A stretch of DNA of 64,000 bases from Euptelea pleiosperma (lineage: Eukaryota > Streptophyta > Magnoliopsida > Ranunculales > Eupteleaceae). Made by a program: the position numbers and the translations under genes. The stretch's first letter is position 1. Every line of letters starts with the position of its first letter. Location: positions 27,986,978-28,050,977 of the forward strand of contig CM068553.1 in NCBI GenBank assembly GCA_035048495.1. Reading direction: 5' to 3'. The notes beneath the pieces were generated by a model. It made no database searches and had not been told where the DNA came from. It saw nothing but the letters and a program-made list of their open reading frames with translations. This document shows, one piece after another, positions 63,655 to 64,000 of the stretch.

Positions 63655-64000
63655 TTGTAATGACCCTATTTCTAGCAATATTATAGTAGACTTTTTATAA
63701 TACTTTGAACATTATATGTATGTCATTTTAAAGGTCTCAATAATAGCTTTCTATCGGTATCAAGTTTGTCCAAATCGGACTTACGAGTCAAAAGTTATTG
63801 TGTTTAGTTCTAGGTAACATTTTAAGTTTTTATATGCTATGGTTTGATATCAAAAATATAAAATTTGTAAAAAAAAAAAGACAATGTTCAAAATTATAGT
63901 CCCACATTGGAAATGAGTGAAAAGTTCTGAGTTTTCAACATCTATAACTACAAGGCCATACCTTGAGAAAAATATATTAGTTTGGGTATTTGCATTCTAA
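63655..64000. other. Unassigned sequence to the window end, possible new LTR
   Basis: It begins TGTAATGACCCTATTTC, a start typical of some plant gypsy LTRs (inference), where the copia leader should have continued to gag. No partner is in the window. Confidence 0.3.

Noticed and set aside
1..64000. CRISPR arrays, operons, tRNA or rRNA genes
   Set aside because: No spaced direct-repeat array, no cloverleaf with plausible A and B boxes and no rRNA sequence were recognised; the window is plant nuclear DNA.

Overview
The window is nuclear DNA from a flowering plant. It carries spliced genes with GT-AG introns, plant lineages of L1-type LINEs, Ty1/copia and Ty3/gypsy (Tat) retrotransposons, MITE-like elements, and no bacterial-style operons. 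It is probably a non-grass angiosperm with a TE-rich genome and long introns; the species cannot be named from this sequence.

Only two host genes are supported. At the left edge (1-142, minus strand) is the N-terminus of a small gene, tentatively a SWIB/MDM2-domain organellar protein. The main gene is COG6, a subunit of the conserved oligomeric Golgi tethering complex. It runs on the plus strand from the ATG at 23712 and leaves the window unfinished. Nine consecutive exons (471 codons) can be joined without a frame break, although introns 2, 4 and 5 are 13.1, 6.9 and 15.2 kb long and packed with transposons.

Layout: 1-142 SWIB-like gene; 473-766 fold-back MITE; about 1362-5480 degenerate L1-type LINE (+); 6010-7555 LINE with an RNase H domain (-); 7561-14913 complete but decayed Tat/gypsy element (-) with ATTAT target duplications; 14919-19329 unassigned, partly GC-rich; 19330-22410 two LINE pieces (-); 23201-23507 second fold-back MITE in the COG6 promoter; 23712-64000 COG6. 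Intron 2 holds a large copia element (about 24645-36922, -), itself carrying a solo LTR, MITEs, a 2.7 kb LINE and two ultrashort LINE-tail insertions. Intron 4 holds two LINE pieces in head-to-head orientation. Intron 5 holds MITEs, a deleted copia (50357-53240) and a young copia (53523-58621). Intron 9 holds two further copia LTRs with a gag piece between them.

Every transposon coding region shows stops, frameshifts or deletions, so none looks able to move by itself. The most interesting signals are the intact splicing frame of COG6 across 37 kb of nested insertions, its GC-AG first intron, U3 tandem arrays built from hairpin-forming units in two Tat-type LTR families, 15-17 bp LINE-tail insertions with 13-14 bp target duplications, a MITE family with three copies inside COG6 introns, and a palindromic TGACGTCA motif in the leader of four copia copies.
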